From Aestuariispira insulae (GTDB lineage: Bacteria > Pseudomonadota > Alphaproteobacteria > UBA8366 > Aestuariispiraceae): a DNA stretch of 64,000 nucleotides. The notes under the pieces were generated by a model, which ran no database searches, was not told where the DNA came from, and was given only the letters and a program-made list of their open reading frames with translations. Location of the stretch: assembly GCF_003385955.1 (NCBI RefSeq), contig NZ_QRDW01000010.1, positions 62,001 to 126,000 on the forward strand, in the 5' to 3' direction. This document shows, one piece after another, positions 43,471 to 53,165 of the stretch. A program made the translations under genes and the position numbers. The first letter of the stretch is position 1. Every line of letters starts with the position of its first letter.

Positions 43471-44853
43471 ATGAGCTGGTTTAGAAAGTCCAAGAATAAG
43501 AAAACGGACAAAGGCGCTGATGAACAAGCGCCACAGCCAACAACATCCCCCTGCGGTAGCGACAAACCTGTCGACATAGATGTCCAAGCAAAAGCGAACC
43601 AGGCCAGCGCACGCCAGGCTCTGCGCGCCTCGGTGAAACAGCCATCCGCAACCCCAGACCGGACCAAAGACAGCAAAGCCGTCACCGGAAAAACTGGAGA
43701 GGAAGAAGAGGAATCCTTCATCCTCAAAGCAGCGATCGCCCTGGAAGAAAAAGCCAGATTGCATCAAAATCCCGGATCAGGGGCGATAAAGCCGGGAAAT
43801 CCGGCTCAGAGCGATCAGACGGCTGGCAGCCAAACGGTACGCGAGAGTTTCGATAACCTGAAACAGGCGTTGGCGGATACCGATGCAAACGCGCCTGCAA
43901 CAACGCCAGGCCAACCAACCAGCCAGCAACCAGCGTCCGCCGCGACGACACCAACCGGTGCGCAGGATAAGCCCGACACCAAATTTGTCGAACGCCGAAA
44001 AGTTACTGACCGCCGTCAAACCGACCGTAACGCCAGCGGAACGCCTGCTGCCAATAATTCCGAGCTGGTTGAATTCCCGAAAACCCCACCCAAGGAAACC
44101 AGACCCGCCGCACCTGCATTGGTCACGCAAAATGAAGGTCTGGTCATCGAATCACTGGGAAAGCAATTCAAGAAAAGACCCGTCCTGCGCGATGTCTCCC
44201 TGCGGGTACAGCGTGGTGAGGCTGTGGGCTTGCTGGGGCCGAACGGTGCGGGGAAAACCACCTGTTTTTATATGGTAAGCGGCCTTATTCCCGCCGATTA
44301 TGGGACCATCAAACTGGACGGCCAGGACATCACTGAACTGCCAATGTATCGCCGCGCCCGTCTTGGGATCGGCTACCTGCCCCAGGAAGCATCGATCTTC
44401 CGCGGCCTGACGGTGGAACAGAATATCCGTGCGGTGTTAGAGTCAGTGGAAAAGCGCCGTGATAAGCGCGACGCGATGTTGGAATCCCTGATGGCGGAAT
44501 TTTCGATCAGCCATCTCCGGCGTTCACCGGCTGTGGCATTATCGGGTGGCGAACGGCGCCGTCTTGAGATTGCGCGAGCCCTGGCCAGCCAGCCACAATT
44601 TGTCCTGCTTGACGAGCCTCTGGCAGGCATTGATCCGATCGCCGTCCGCGACATCCGTGAGCTGGTAAGCCACCTCAAGGACCGGGGTATCGGCGTGTTG
44701 ATAACTGATCATAATGTGCGAGAAACGCTGGACTTAGTCGATCGGGCCTATATCTTGCATGATGGACATGTTCTGATGGAAGGTACACCAGACGAAATTG
44801 TCCGCAACCAGGAAGTCCGCCGCGTCTATCTGGGTGATCGTTTCAACCTGTAA
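43471..44853 (+). CDS. lptB: LPS export ATPase LptB with long N-terminal extension
   Basis: 460 residues from the ATG at 43471 (a TTG at 43438 is an alternative). Residues 223-460 are a standard LptB ABC ATPase: Walker A GPNGAGKT (256-263), Q-loop GYLPQEAS, signature LSGGERRR, Walker B FVLLDEPLAG and the switch His in ITDHNVRETL. It powers LPS extraction with LptFG. The first 220 residues are rich in Pro, Thr, Gln, Ala and charged residues, with no predicted fold. LptB is normally about 240 residues, so this extension nearly doubles the protein. It reads in one frame with no stop. Confidence 0.93.
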   Translation: MSWFRKSKNKKTDKGADEQAPQPTTSPCGSDKPVDIDVQAKANQASARQALRASVKQPSATPDRTKDSKAVTGKTGEEEEESFILKAAIALEEKARLHQNPGSGAIKPGNPAQSDQTAGSQTVRESFDNLKQALADTDANAPATTPGQPTSQQPASAATTPTGAQDKPDTKFVERRKVTDRRQTDRNASGTPAANNSELVEFPKTPPKETRPAAPALVTQNEGLVIESLGKQFKKRPVLRDVSLRVQRGEAVGLLGPNGAGKTTCFYMVSGLIPADYGTIKLDGQDITELPMYRRARLGIGYLPQEASIFRGLTVEQNIRAVLESVEKRRDKRDAMLESLMAEFSISHLRRSPAVALSGGERRRLEIARALASQPQFVLLDEPLAGIDPIAVRDIRELVSHLKDRGIGVLITDHNVRETLDLVDRAYILHDGHVLMEGTPDEIVRNQEVRRVYLGDRFNL

Positions 44854-44874
44854 CAGGGAAATCAAGCAGTCTCC

Positions 44875-46401
44875 ATGGCATTAGGTCCCAGGCTCGATCT
44901 CAGACAAACTCAGTCTCTTGTCATGACTCCGCAATTGCAGCAGGCCATTAAACTGCTGCAGCTGAGCCATCTTGAGCTGGCAAGCTTTGTGGAAAACGAG
45001 CTCGAGACAAATCCGATGCTGGAACGGGACGAAGGCCAGAATGATCAGCCCGCTGATCAGAATGACGGTCCCGACACATCTGCTGGGGTAGATGGACAAA
45101 ATTCCGATTCCCTCGAACTGCTGTCGCCCAGCCAGATGGCGGATGGCGCTGACGCCCCGCTTGATACCGATTATCGAAATGAATACGACCAAGATATCGC
45201 CGGCCCTGGCGCTGTTGCGCCCAACTCGATGGGAGAAAGCCTGAACATTAGCGGAACCGGCGGTCGGAGCGACTTTTCCGACGATTCCATGAATTTGGAA
45301 GCCACCCTATCGGAGGCGGAAACCCTCACCGACATCCTGACCGACCAGTTGCAAATCGACATAACAGACCCGGCGGAACGCATCATCGGCCTGCATCTGA
45401 TCGATATGGTCGATGAATCCGGCTGGATCACCGGCGATCTGGAAGAGGTCGCGAAAATCCTGGGCTGCGGGTTCGATCAGGTTGAAACTGTTCTGGCCAA
45501 ATTGCAGAGTTTCGATCCACCGGGCATCTGCGCGCGCAACCTGCAGGAATGCCTTGAAATACAGCTCCGGGAACAAAATCGCCTGGATCCGGCCATGCAG
45601 GCGCTTTTAAACAATCTTCACCTTCTTGCGGCCCGGGATGCCAAGGCATTGCTACGGATTTGCGGCGTGGATGAAGAAGACCTAACCGAAATGGTTGCTG
45701 AAATCAGGGCGCTCAACCCCAAACCCGCCGCTGCTTTTGACCATTCTGTCGCGCAGCCTGTGGTACCGGATGTGCTGATGCGGTCGAACCCTGAGGGCGG
45801 TTGGTTTATTGAGCTCAACCCCGAAACCCTGCCACGGGTTCTGGTCAATGAACAATATTACGCAACCATCAACGGCAACACCCGCTCCAAGGAAGAAAAA
45901 GATTATCTTTCAGAGCGTTATCAAACGGCCAACTGGCTGGTAAAAAGCCTGCATCAGCGCGCAACGACCATCTTGAAAGTGGCCTCCGAAATTGTCGTGC
46001 AGCAGGATGGTTTTTTCCATCATGGCGTCTCCCGCCTGCGCCCGTTGGTACTGCGCGACATTGCGGAAGCGATCGAGATGCACGAAAGCACGGTCAGCCG
46101 CGTCACCAGCAACAAATATATTTCCACCCCGCGCGGCCTGTATGAACTCAAATACTTCTTCACCTCGGCAATCGCCAGTACCGGCTTTGGCGACGCGCAT
46201 TCAGCCGAGGCAGTCAAACACCGTATCGCCAAACTGATTGATGAAGAATCCCCAAAGGCCATTTTGTCCGACGACAAAATCGTTGAAATGCTGAAAGACG
46301 ACGGCATGGATATCGCCCGGCGTACCGTCGCAAAATACCGTGAAGCCCTTAAGATTCCATCATCTGTCCAGCGGCGTCGGGAAAAGAATCGCGCGCTTTG
46401 A
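44875..46401 (+). CDS. rpoN: RNA polymerase sigma-54 factor
   Basis: 508 residues. Region I, Gln-rich and activator-responsive, opens with LDLRQTQSLVMTPQLQQAIKLLQLS; an acidic region II follows (about 55-150); then the core-binding domain and the DNA-binding region with SRLRPLVLRDIAEAIEMHESTVSRVTSNKY. The RpoN box ARRTVAKYRE (481-490) is intact. Follows lptB by 21 bases and precedes hpf and ptsN, the usual proteobacterial order. Confidence 0.97.
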   Translation: MALGPRLDLRQTQSLVMTPQLQQAIKLLQLSHLELASFVENELETNPMLERDEGQNDQPADQNDGPDTSAGVDGQNSDSLELLSPSQMADGADAPLDTDYRNEYDQDIAGPGAVAPNSMGESLNISGTGGRSDFSDDSMNLEATLSEAETLTDILTDQLQIDITDPAERIIGLHLIDMVDESGWITGDLEEVAKILGCGFDQVETVLAKLQSFDPPGICARNLQECLEIQLREQNRLDPAMQALLNNLHLLAARDAKALLRICGVDEEDLTEMVAEIRALNPKPAAAFDHSVAQPVVPDVLMRSNPEGGWFIELNPETLPRVLVNEQYYATINGNTRSKEEKDYLSERYQTANWLVKSLHQRATTILKVASEIVVQQDGFFHHGVSRLRPLVLRDIAEAIEMHESTVSRVTSNKYISTPRGLYELKYFFTSAIASTGFGDAHSAEAVKHRIAKLIDEESPKAILSDDKIVEMLKDDGMDIARRTVAKYREALKIPSSVQRRREKNRAL

Positions 46402-46693
46402 ACCCGGCTGAATATCCGGCCCGGAAAAAACCATAATTTCTCGGTTTACAGCAGGGGGGGATTCGAGGGATCATATATCCTGCAAGCGGCGCTTGACTCG
46501 GACGGTCTGCGTCGATAGGGTCCGGCCTCGGTTCGATCCTGGCCCACCGAAATGCGACAGTAGAGCGCATGAGAATTATCGAAGCGGGGCCCGGGAGACG
46601 CCTGATATCGACGTCTACCGCTGCAGTTGTGCATCGGCGTCTGGGAAAGACGGCGCCACTTGGCGGAACCGAAAATAACAAAAGGCATCACAA
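46402..46693. other. rpoN-hpf intergenic region
   Basis: 292 bases without a convincing gene. TTGACT (46493-46498) and TAGGGT (46516-46521), 17 bases apart, are a plausible promoter for hpf-ptsN. No terminator was seen. Confidence 0.4.
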
Positions 46694-47263
46694 ATGCAGC
46701 TTTCTGTAAACGGCAAGCAAGTAGATATCGGCGACGCGTTGCGGACCCATATTGAGGAAAACCTTGGTCCGGCGGTTGAAAAATATTTCAGCCATGCCAC
46801 GGATGCACATGTAACCGTGCTGAAAGAAAATAACGACTTTAAAGTCGACATCCAGGTTCATGTGGGCAAACGGATCATGGTCCAGTCCCAAGGGAACAGT
46901 AATGATGCCTATGCAGCGTTTGAAGAGGCGCTGGAACATATTGCAAAGCGCCTGAGGCGCTACAAGAGACGCCTGCGCGACCATAAAGGGCGCGCGCAGG
47001 ATGAGGTGCTGCCGGCACAGGCTTATGTCTTGCAAGGTGGGGGCGATTCCGATGAAGAAGCCTCCGATAATCCTGTTATCATTGCCGAAATGCCGAGCGA
47101 AATTGAAACAATGTCCGTCAGTGAGGCAGTCATGCGGATGGATCTGGCCAATGTGCCGGCCATGATGTTCCGTGACACCAAGCATGGCGGTTTGAATATG
47201 GTTTACAAAAGACAGGATGGACATATCGGGTGGGTAGACCCAAAGGTCCAAACGGGGTCATAA
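46694..47263 (+). CDS. hpf: Ribosome hibernation promoting factor, long form
   Basis: 189 residues. N-terminal ribosome-binding domain (1-105: the HIEENLGPAVEKYF helix, KENNDFKVDIQVHV strand and the RRYKRRLRDH helix) and a C-terminal dimerisation domain (about 130-186: VIIAEMPSEIETMSVSEAVMRMDL.. then DTKHGGLNMVYKRQDGHIGWVDP). The long form dimerises idle ribosomes to 100S. Lies between rpoN and ptsN as in most Proteobacteria. Confidence 0.95.
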   Translation: MQLSVNGKQVDIGDALRTHIEENLGPAVEKYFSHATDAHVTVLKENNDFKVDIQVHVGKRIMVQSQGNSNDAYAAFEEALEHIAKRLRRYKRRLRDHKGRAQDEVLPAQAYVLQGGGDSDEEASDNPVIIAEMPSEIETMSVSEAVMRMDLANVPAMMFRDTKHGGLNMVYKRQDGHIGWVDPKVQTGS

Positions 47264-47345
47264 GACCATAAAATTGAAAAGGTCGATAGCAGAATGGATG
47301 CGCATGATTGCCATGCGCATCCTCTGTTTGAATGCTAGGTGAAAC

Positions 47346-47810
47346 ATGGAAATTCAGGATCTGGTCCAGGCGGACGCGATCATCGCAAAGCTGAATGTGA
47401 CCTCCAAGAAACAGCTTCTTCAGGAATTGGCCAAACGGGCAGCCGCGTTTGTCCCGGCTAGCGAACAAGCGATTTTTGATGTCCTGCTTGAACGGGAACG
47501 CCTGGGCACCACCGGTGTCGGAAACGGCATTGCAATTCCCCATGGAAAATTGAATTCGGTCAATGGCATTTTTGGCATGTTTGCACGTCTGGATCGGTCA
47601 GTTGATTTTGACGCCATTGATGATCAGCCCGTTGACTTGGTATTCCTGCTACTCGCCCCTGAGGCTGCTGGGGCCGATCATTTGAAAGCGCTGGCACGTG
47701 TTTCACGCCTTCTGCGGGATCGTGCGGTCTGTGAAAAACTGCGTGGCGCAGATCACGCCGATGCCATCTATGCCCTGCTCACCGATGAGCCGGTCGGACG
47801 GGCCGCCTGA
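47346..47810 (+). CDS. ptsN: Nitrogen-related PTS enzyme IIA
   Basis: 154 residues. PTS EIIA type 2 domain with the phosphorylation site H66 in IAIPHGKL and the AADHLKALARVSRLLRD helix. Receives phosphate from NPr and links nitrogen, potassium and envelope state; TrkH-dependent K+ uptake is a known target pathway through TrkA in E. coli. Last gene of the rpoN block; a strong terminator follows. Confidence 0.95.
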   Translation: MEIQDLVQADAIIAKLNVTSKKQLLQELAKRAAAFVPASEQAIFDVLLERERLGTTGVGNGIAIPHGKLNSVNGIFGMFARLDRSVDFDAIDDQPVDLVFLLLAPEAAGADHLKALARVSRLLRDRAVCEKLRGADHADAIYALLTDEPVGRAA

Positions 47811-47855
47811 GATCGACCAAGCGCACTTATCTGTGCCATAGAACCAAGAATGACA

Positions 47856-47890
47856 AAAAGGGCCGCTTAATCGGCCCTTTTATTTTTTCT
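47856..47890 (+). terminator. Intrinsic terminator after ptsN
   Basis: AAAAGGGCCG (47856-47865) pairs perfectly with CGGCCCTTTT (47872-47881), followed by ATTTTTTC. Confidence 0.92.
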
Positions 47891-48273
47891 CTCTTCCCAA
47901 TTGACCACCATGTCTATCGGGCCTTGATCGACTGAATCGGGAAATTGAGCGCTGATTGATCCTTCACTTTGGGCCTGCCCTTCCCCCCCTTTTAATTGCC
48001 GAAAAGGCAGCATTGCGACCTACAACACGCATTTCAAAAGCGGGGAGTTTTTTGGATTTGTAGTGGTCCTTACCAACCTCTTTGATTAGCACCAATACCA
48101 TAATCGCAAAATTAAACTGCAAAAATGCCGCGAATCATACCAGCATGCCGTTTCATTGGTTGTTAAGGTTTTTCGTCTAAGTTTATTCCATACAGATAGT
48201 GCTCTACTTAAGGCAAGGATTTTGGGGGAAAGCTGGAGCCACAAAGCAAACACTGCGCGGGAGTATGTGGTTA
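47891..48273. other. Intergenic region upstream of chemoreceptor gene
   Basis: About 380 bases with no gene I can support. Rather AT-rich from 48010 to 48230, as for a promoter region; I could not find a convincing sigma-28 or sigma-54 element. Confidence 0.4.
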
Positions 48274-50427
48274 ATGTTTTCGTATCTTGCAAAAAAGAAA
48301 TTGCGGGTCCTCGTTCCGGCTGTGGTTGTTATCATGGCCTTTCTCGCAACGGTCACAACCGGTATTTCAAGCTTTCTTCTGGCCGATGCCTCTTTGGAGA
48401 CAGAATCCCAGAATAAGCTGACGGCCATTGCGGAATCACGCAAAAATGCCATGGCGGATTACCTGAATAGTATTGAACAAGACCTCTTGATCCAGGCAGA
48501 GAACCCCGCCATCAAGCAGATGCTTACCGAGTTCATTGCTGCCTGGGACGCGCTTGGCGGCAATCAGGAAAAGACACTTCAAAAAATCTACATTACCGAT
48601 AACCCCAACCCCACGGGCCAGAAGGATAAACTGGTCAAAGCACCGGGATCCTCCGACTATGAGGCCCTGCACACCCGCTATCATCCCTGGATAAACCAAC
48701 TGCAGCGGGATCGCGGCTATTACGACATTTTCCTGTTCGATACCCGCGGCAATCTGGTCTACACCGTCTTCAAGGAACTGGATTACGCCACCAACCTGGT
48801 TAACGGGAAATACAAGGAAACGGGCCTGGGCATCGTTTATCGCGCCGCCCGCGACGCCGCCAAGGTCGGCTCTGTCTCATTTGATGATTTTGCCCCCTAC
48901 GCGCCCAGCCACGGCGCACCAGCAAGTTTTATTTCCACCCCTGTGATGGAAAATGGGAAACTTCTGGGCGTTCTGGTGTTCCAGATGCCGATCGACAATA
49001 TCAATGGTATTATGAACCAGCGTGCAGGCATGGGTGAATCCGGGGAAAGCTATATTGTCGGTGAGGATCTGCTGATGCGGTCGGATTCCCGTTTTAGCGA
49101 GGACTCCACCATCCTGCAGGTCAAGGTGGATTCCCAGACAGTCAAACAGGCTCTCAAGGGAGAATCCGGCGTGGAAGTCGTGGATGACTATCGCGGCATT
49201 CCTGTCATGTCCGCTTATTCACCGCTGCATTTCCAGGGCGCCAATTGGGCGATCATGGCCGAGATTGATGATGAAGAGGTCCATGCGCCCTCAAACCATC
49301 TTATGCTCTGGATCGGCGGTATACTGATCGGTGTGGTCATCGTGTCCGCCCTGGTCGGGCTTCCTTTTGCCACGTCTATCACCCAGCCATTGGTAGAATC
49401 GGTCGCTGTGATGGGCAAATTGACCAAAGGGGAACTGGATACGGAAATCCCCACCTTTGACAGCGACAACGCCCTGGGCCGAATGGTACTGGCCCTGACC
49501 GATCTGCGTGACGGTTTACGTAAGGCAGAGGAATTGCGCCGACAGCAGGAAAAGGACGCGGAACTCAAGCTCAAGCAGGCGGAACAGATGCGCCAATGGG
49601 TTGACGAGTTCAACACCAAATCCGGTGCTGCCATCGAACAGGTTTCCCAGGCCTCCCACGCTATGAAAGAAACCGCCAGCTCCATGAGCCGCTCCGCAGA
49701 TGAAACCACCTCCCTTTCCTCAGATGTGGCCAGTGCCGCGGAACAGGCATCCAACAACGTGAATACGGTGGCCGGTGCCGCCGAGCAGTTATCTGCCTCT
49801 ATCCGCGAAATCAGCGCCCAGGTCCAGAATTCCAACTCAATTGCCCGGGCTGCTGTGGACAAAGCCCACGAAAGCGACCGTCTGGTCCAGGGACTGGTCG
49901 AAGGGGCAGATCGGATCGGCGAAGTCGTAACATTGATCAATGAAATCGCCGATCAAACCAACTTGCTGGCCCTGAATGCCACGATTGAGGCCGCCAGGGC
50001 CGGTGATGCGGGCAAGGGCTTTGCCGTGGTGGCAAATGAAGTGAAAAGCCTGGCCACACAGACCGGGAAGGCAACCGATGAAATCGGTTCCCAGATCGTG
50101 GCCATCCAAAATGCCACCAACCACACGGTCAGCGCCATCAAGGAGATCACCGGCATCATCCAGGAGATCAGCGACATCACCACCGGGATTGCCGCCGCGG
50201 TAGAAGAACAAGGCGCCGCCACCCAGGAAATTGCCCGCAACACCCAACAGGCCGCCAGCGGCACAAAAAACGTCACGACCAATATTACTGGCGTGAATGG
50301 CGCAGCCGCCGAAACCAAGGGGGCAACCGACAAAGTGATGGCCTCTGCCGACGATCTCTCGCTTCAAGCAGATTCGTTGCGCGAAGAGATCCAGCACTTC
50401 CTGGAACGGGTGCAGAGCGTCGGCTGA
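48274..50427 (+). CDS. Methyl-accepting chemotaxis protein
   Basis: 717 residues from the ATG at 48274 (GGGAG ten bases upstream; ATG at 48265 possible). First membrane helix at 11-36, a large periplasmic Cache-type sensor (about 40-350: [31 protein letters not shown]), second helix near 355-380, HAMP (380-440) and a cytoplasmic signalling domain with the hairpin tip [19 protein letters not shown]. The C-terminal part is AT-rich in Ala/Thr repeats. Senses a small ligand and signals to CheA. No che gene is adjacent. Confidence 0.94.
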   Translation: MFSYLAKKKLRVLVPAVVVIMAFLATVTTGISSFLLADASLETESQNKLTAIAESRKNAMADYLNSIEQDLLIQAENPAIKQMLTEFIAAWDALGGNQEKTLQKIYITDNPNPTGQKDKLVKAPGSSDYEALHTRYHPWINQLQRDRGYYDIFLFDTRGNLVYTVFKELDYATNLVNGKYKETGLGIVYRAARDAAKVGSVSFDDFAPYAPSHGAPASFISTPVMENGKLLGVLVFQMPIDNINGIMNQRAGMGESGESYIVGEDLLMRSDSRFSEDSTILQVKVDSQTVKQALKGESGVEVVDDYRGIPVMSAYSPLHFQGANWAIMAEIDDEEVHAPSNHLMLWIGGILIGVVIVSALVGLPFATSITQPLVESVAVMGKLTKGELDTEIPTFDSDNALGRMVLALTDLRDGLRKAEELRRQQEKDAELKLKQAEQMRQWVDEFNTKSGAAIEQVSQASHAMKETASSMSRSADETTSLSSDVASAAEQASNNVNTVAGAAEQLSASIREISAQVQNSNSIARAAVDKAHESDRLVQGLVEGADRIGEVVTLINEIADQTNLLALNATIEAARAGDAGKGFAVVANEVKSLATQTGKATDEIGSQIVAIQNATNHTVSAIKEITGIIQEISDITTGIAAAVEEQGAATQEIARNTQQAASGTKNVTTNITGVNGAAAETKGATDKVMASADDLSLQADSLREEIQHFLERVQSVG

Positions 50428-50457
50428 CCGCCGCGCATCCAGGGCATTTCAAAAACA

Positions 50458-50487
50458 GGGAGGCCGCCCAAAAAGGGGCGGCCTCCC
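50458..50487. terminator. GC-rich hairpin between convergent genes
   Basis: GGGAGGCCGCC (50458-50468) pairs perfectly with GGCGGCCTCCC (50477-50487). The minus side is followed by TGTTTTTG, so it ends the PEP-CTERM gene and may also stop the chemoreceptor transcript. Confidence 0.82.
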
Positions 50488-50513
50488 ATTCGTTAAAACA
50501 TATCAAAAGCCGG

Positions 50514-51134
50514 TCATTTCTTCCGACGTCGGGCTGCTCCCATCGCCAGAAGGCCAATCCCCATCAGGGACAGGACCGCCGGTTCTGGCACAGATATCTC
50601 CCCCGAAGGCGTAAAGGACACCAGGTCCAGGATATTTGACCGGTTGTCGCCAAAATTGGTATCAAACGAAAAGAGGCCAATCCCAAACGGCCCGGGATCT
50701 TGACCATCCTTATAGAAATTGAAATTGCCCAGGCCACCTTCCCAGGACTGAACCCCCCAGGTTTTTGTGCCGACTGCCTGCCCGACCAGTTCCTGCGTCA
50801 GATCAAGGCCATATTGCGTCGTGTCAAAAATGAAGCTCCCAAAATCATCGATATGATAAACCCCATCATTCATTGGTGTGCCGGTAACCGTCAGGTCAAA
50901 CTGGACAATGCCCCAATGACTTGCCGAGAGCGGCGGTTCATCAATGGGATGCGGATTAGGCAAAACAGTGTCATCAATCACTAGCCTCGCCGTTGCCGAT
51001 CCCTGTGCAAACTGGCTCGCCTGCCAGGTCAGGTCAAACCCCAACAAAGCTGCCTGCGAGGATCCCATGATTGCCAAAGACGTCCCGATCGCGACAATCC
51101 CGGCCAAAAGCCTGGTCGAATAATTCCGAAACAT
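50514..51134 (-). CDS. PEP-CTERM/VPLPA-type exported protein
   Basis: 206 residues. Signal peptide at 1-28 (cleavage after SQA). A beta-rich middle of unknown function (DLTWQASQFAQGSA, FDLTVTG, FIFDTTQYGLDL) and a C-terminal sorting signal: VPEPAVLSL, a hydrophobic helix and the basic tail ARRRKK. Such tails are cut by an exosortase and go with extracellular polysaccharide production. No exosortase lies in the window. A 16-base palindrome is just upstream of the gene. Confidence 0.83.
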   Translation of the reverse strand: MFRNYSTRLLAGIVAIGTSLAIMGSSQAALLGFDLTWQASQFAQGSATARLVIDDTVLPNPHPIDEPPLSASHWGIVQFDLTVTGTPMNDGVYHIDDFGSFIFDTTQYGLDLTQELVGQAVGTKTWGVQSWEGGLGNFNFYKDGQDPGPFGIGLFSFDTNFGDNRSNILDLVSFTPSGEISVPEPAVLSLMGIGLLAMGAARRRKK

Positions 51135-51167
51135 TACATGCCCCCATAAAGTGAATTACATATCTCA

Positions 51168-51183
51168 AACCATTCAAATGGTT
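51168..51183. promoter_or_regulatory. Perfect palindrome upstream of PEP-CTERM gene
   Basis: AACCATT, spacer CA, AATGGTT: a perfect 7+7 inverted repeat 34 bases upstream of the start at 51134. Operator candidate for that gene. Confidence 0.5.
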
Positions 51184-51311
51184 ACAAAATTCATTCCATG
51201 GGGCGTCATGCCGCAGTTTCACTTTTATCAGATAAAATTCTAATATTCAGTCGACCGCCGGATTGTTAAAAATCCCGTCACTACATTGACTTAAAGAACA
51301 CTGGAGCAAAG

Positions 51312-51341
51312 AAAAACCGCCTGCCCGTGATAGGGCGGCGG
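51312..51341 (-). terminator. Terminator of Hsp20-DUF1150 operon
   Basis: CCGCCTGCCC (51317-51326) pairs with GGGCGGCGG (51333-51341) with one bulge; read on the minus strand it is followed by TTTTTC and TTTG. It lies about 47 bases after the DUF1150 stop. Confidence 0.8.
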
Positions 51342-51387
51342 TCTATTCTTGTTTTAAGGACAAACTTCCCGGGCAGGATCGAACAGC

Positions 51388-51606
51388 TTAATGCAGAGTC
51401 GCGGCCTCAAGGTCAAAATGCTCAAGCGCCATGCAGGCGGCATCATAATCCTCGGCCTCGGCAACCAGCTGGCCGGTCGCTGTCGTGATCCGGAAACGGA
51501 TTCCTTCCGGCATCGAAACGGGCTTGATATAGCCGACGGTTTCAACACCAAGGTCGGCGAAATCCTCAGCCGACATATTCTTCAAATCAAAAAATTCGTC
51601 ATTCAT
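51388..51606 (-). CDS. DUF1150 family protein
   Basis: 72 residues from the ATG at 51606 with GGAG about ten bases upstream. A small acidic protein with LGVETVGYIKPV and a short beta-hairpin region (RFRITTATGQLVAEAED), typical of DUF1150, which in Alphaproteobacteria is almost always encoded next to a small heat-shock protein, as here (28 bases after hsp20). Function unknown; likely a partner in stress response. Confidence 0.82.
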   Translation of the reverse strand: MNDEFFDLKNMSAEDFADLGVETVGYIKPVSMPEGIRFRITTATGQLVAEAEDYDAACMALEHFDLEAATLH

Positions 51607-51634
51607 CTCAAATATACTCCACGGAGCATCCCTA

Positions 51635-52105
51635 TCAGCTCGCATCCCCGGTTTCAATATCCAGCGCCTTGGCGGCATCAACCGACTTTTTCGGGGTGTC
51701 GATCTTGATGGTCTGGATCCGGCCTTCCTGCAACGGGCGCCGCAGGTCCACATGAAGCAGGCCGTTGGTCATATGCGCACCTTCGATATCAATGCCTTCG
51801 GCCAACAGGAATGACCGCTGGAACTGACGTGATGCGATGCCTCGATACAAGAACACGCGATTTTCCGCGTCGCTGTCTTTTTGACGACCGGAAATCACCA
51901 ACTGGTTCCCGTCCCGATGAACATTCAGGTCCTCTTCGGAAAAACCGGCAACAGCCAGGGAAATCCTCAGCCTGTCTTCACCAATCTGCTCAATATTATA
52001 TGGGGGATAGCCTTCCGCCGACGACTTGGCGATACGGTCCAAAGTGCGCTCGAAATGCTCAAACCCCAAAAAAAGCGGGCTATCAAACATATGCATCCGT
52101 GTCAT
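51635..52105 (-). CDS. Small heat-shock protein Hsp20
   Basis: 156 residues. Alpha-crystallin domain (about 35-128) with YNIEQIGEDRLRISLAVAGFSEEDL, the ISGRQ strand and FQRSFLLAEGIDIEGA, and an IxI-like C-terminal tail (QTIKI). An ATP-independent holdase that traps unfolding proteins. Its start has a strong AGGAGAAGG site. Operon with DUF1150. Confidence 0.93.
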   Translation of the reverse strand: MTRMHMFDSPLFLGFEHFERTLDRIAKSSAEGYPPYNIEQIGEDRLRISLAVAGFSEEDLNVHRDGNQLVISGRQKDSDAENRVFLYRGIASRQFQRSFLLAEGIDIEGAHMTNGLLHVDLRRPLQEGRIQTIKIDTPKKSVDAAKALDIETGDAS

Positions 52106-52321
52106 GGCTCAGCCTTCTCCTCTTAACGCTGCTTGAAATGAGCGAGATGCTGTAGCATTCGGCCCCGAACCAATCTGCCCGTTTATCGGCACAGAACGTC
52201 GGCACCTTGTCTTACAGGTACTGGTTATAATTTGGTGGAGCAGGGGCGCAAGTTCAACCAAAAACACAACGCCCTTGCCAATTTGCCGACGGATCAAATC
52301 CGTAGGAACCGCATAGGGCCG

Positions 52322-52483
52322 CTATTCCGATCCAAGATTGCTGAATTGAACCGGGCCGTTAGGCCCTTTCAGCAAAGCCGCGGGCGACTGAAGCGGGCCG
52401 CCACCGGTCACCAGACACACAATGGCAAAAATAGTGATCATTACAAACAGGGATGCCATAACGTTTCTTAGTACTTCGGTCAT
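52322..52483 (-). CDS. Small single-pass membrane protein, 53 residues
   Basis: Below usual annotation cut-offs. From the ATG at 52483, whose upstream sequence GGAAGAG gives a strong ribosome binding site (an ATG at 52495 would add four residues), the frame encodes MTEVLRNVMASLF, a hydrophobic helix (about 9-26, VMITIFAIVCLVTG) and a Pro/Gly-rich tail of 27 residues ending GSE. Not recognised. It lies alone between the Hsp20 gene and the SH3 protein gene on the same strand. The combination of start, signal, helix and stop supports a real gene. Confidence 0.6.
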   Translation of the reverse strand: MTEVLRNVMASLFVMITIFAIVCLVTGGGPLQSPAALLKGPNGPVQFSNLGSE

Positions 52484-52676
52484 ATTCTCTTCCATTGATA
52501 CAGACGATCATCAATCTGCATCGGAATAAGGGCAAAAATGGGGCCCTGATCAGGCGATTTTACAGTCGGAAAGTTACCTATCGGACATAGATGTTGATAG
52601 CGTGGACTACCCCTGAATTCAACGGAAAATTACCGTCAATATCCCTCTCGATATGATTGGCGCCCCACTGGCATGA

Positions 52677-53165
52677 TCATTCGATGATTTCGTCTTCATA
52701 AATGCCCCACAGCCCTTGCCGCCGGACCCATCCTTCATAACCGCGCACGCTCAAGTAACACCATTGGGGGCCACATTCTTCGGCCCTGGCAACCATCCCC
52801 TGGCCCAGTCTGGCAACCGCCGGGGCTTCATCCGCGGAAGAACGACGGATGGTCACCTCCCTGTTCAGGACAATGATTGTCCGGCGCCCGGTCACCATGG
52901 CCCGGTGAACCCAGCCTTCCGCCCCCTCCCAGTCGCGGATTTTCCGCCATGTGTCATATTCAGCAATAATCTCCACCGGCATATCCCGGCGCTGGAACAC
53001 CCATTTTACCGGATAGCGTACGCCCGGGCCTGAGCGGACATTCACCTCATCGGCCCGCAGGGAAACCATCCGCGGCACCGGCAGGGAGGTTGCCCAGGCC
53101 GCCAAAGCCGGAACGAACCCGGAAACAAAGGCCAGCAGAAAAAGAATATGTCGGATACGCGCCAT
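52677..53165 (-). CDS. Secreted SH3-domain protein
   Basis: 162 residues. Signal peptide at 1-25. Two bacterial SH3-like domains: residues 35-92 with EVNVRSGPGVRYPVKWVFQR and residues 97-155 ending WCYLSVRGYEGWVRR. Such domains bind cell-wall peptides or stabilise envelope proteins. This type of protein is often encoded divergently from a D-hydroxyacid dehydrogenase in Alphaproteobacteria, as here, but no functional link is known. Confidence 0.85.
   Translation of the reverse strand: MARIRHILFLLAFVSGFVPALAAWATSLPVPRMVSLRADEVNVRSGPGVRYPVKWVFQRRDMPVEIIAEYDTWRKIRDWEGAEGWVHRAMVTGRRTIIVLNREVTIRRSSADEAPAVARLGQGMVARAEECGPQWCYLSVRGYEGWVRRQGLWGIYEDEIIE

Noticed and set aside
46540-46565. Possible sigma-54 promoter before hpf
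   Set aside because: GG and GC are 11 bases apart instead of 10, and the flanks do not fit.
52232-52471. 79-codon plus-strand frame
   Set aside because: Polar, no ribosome site, and it overlaps the better-supported minus-strand 53-residue gene.
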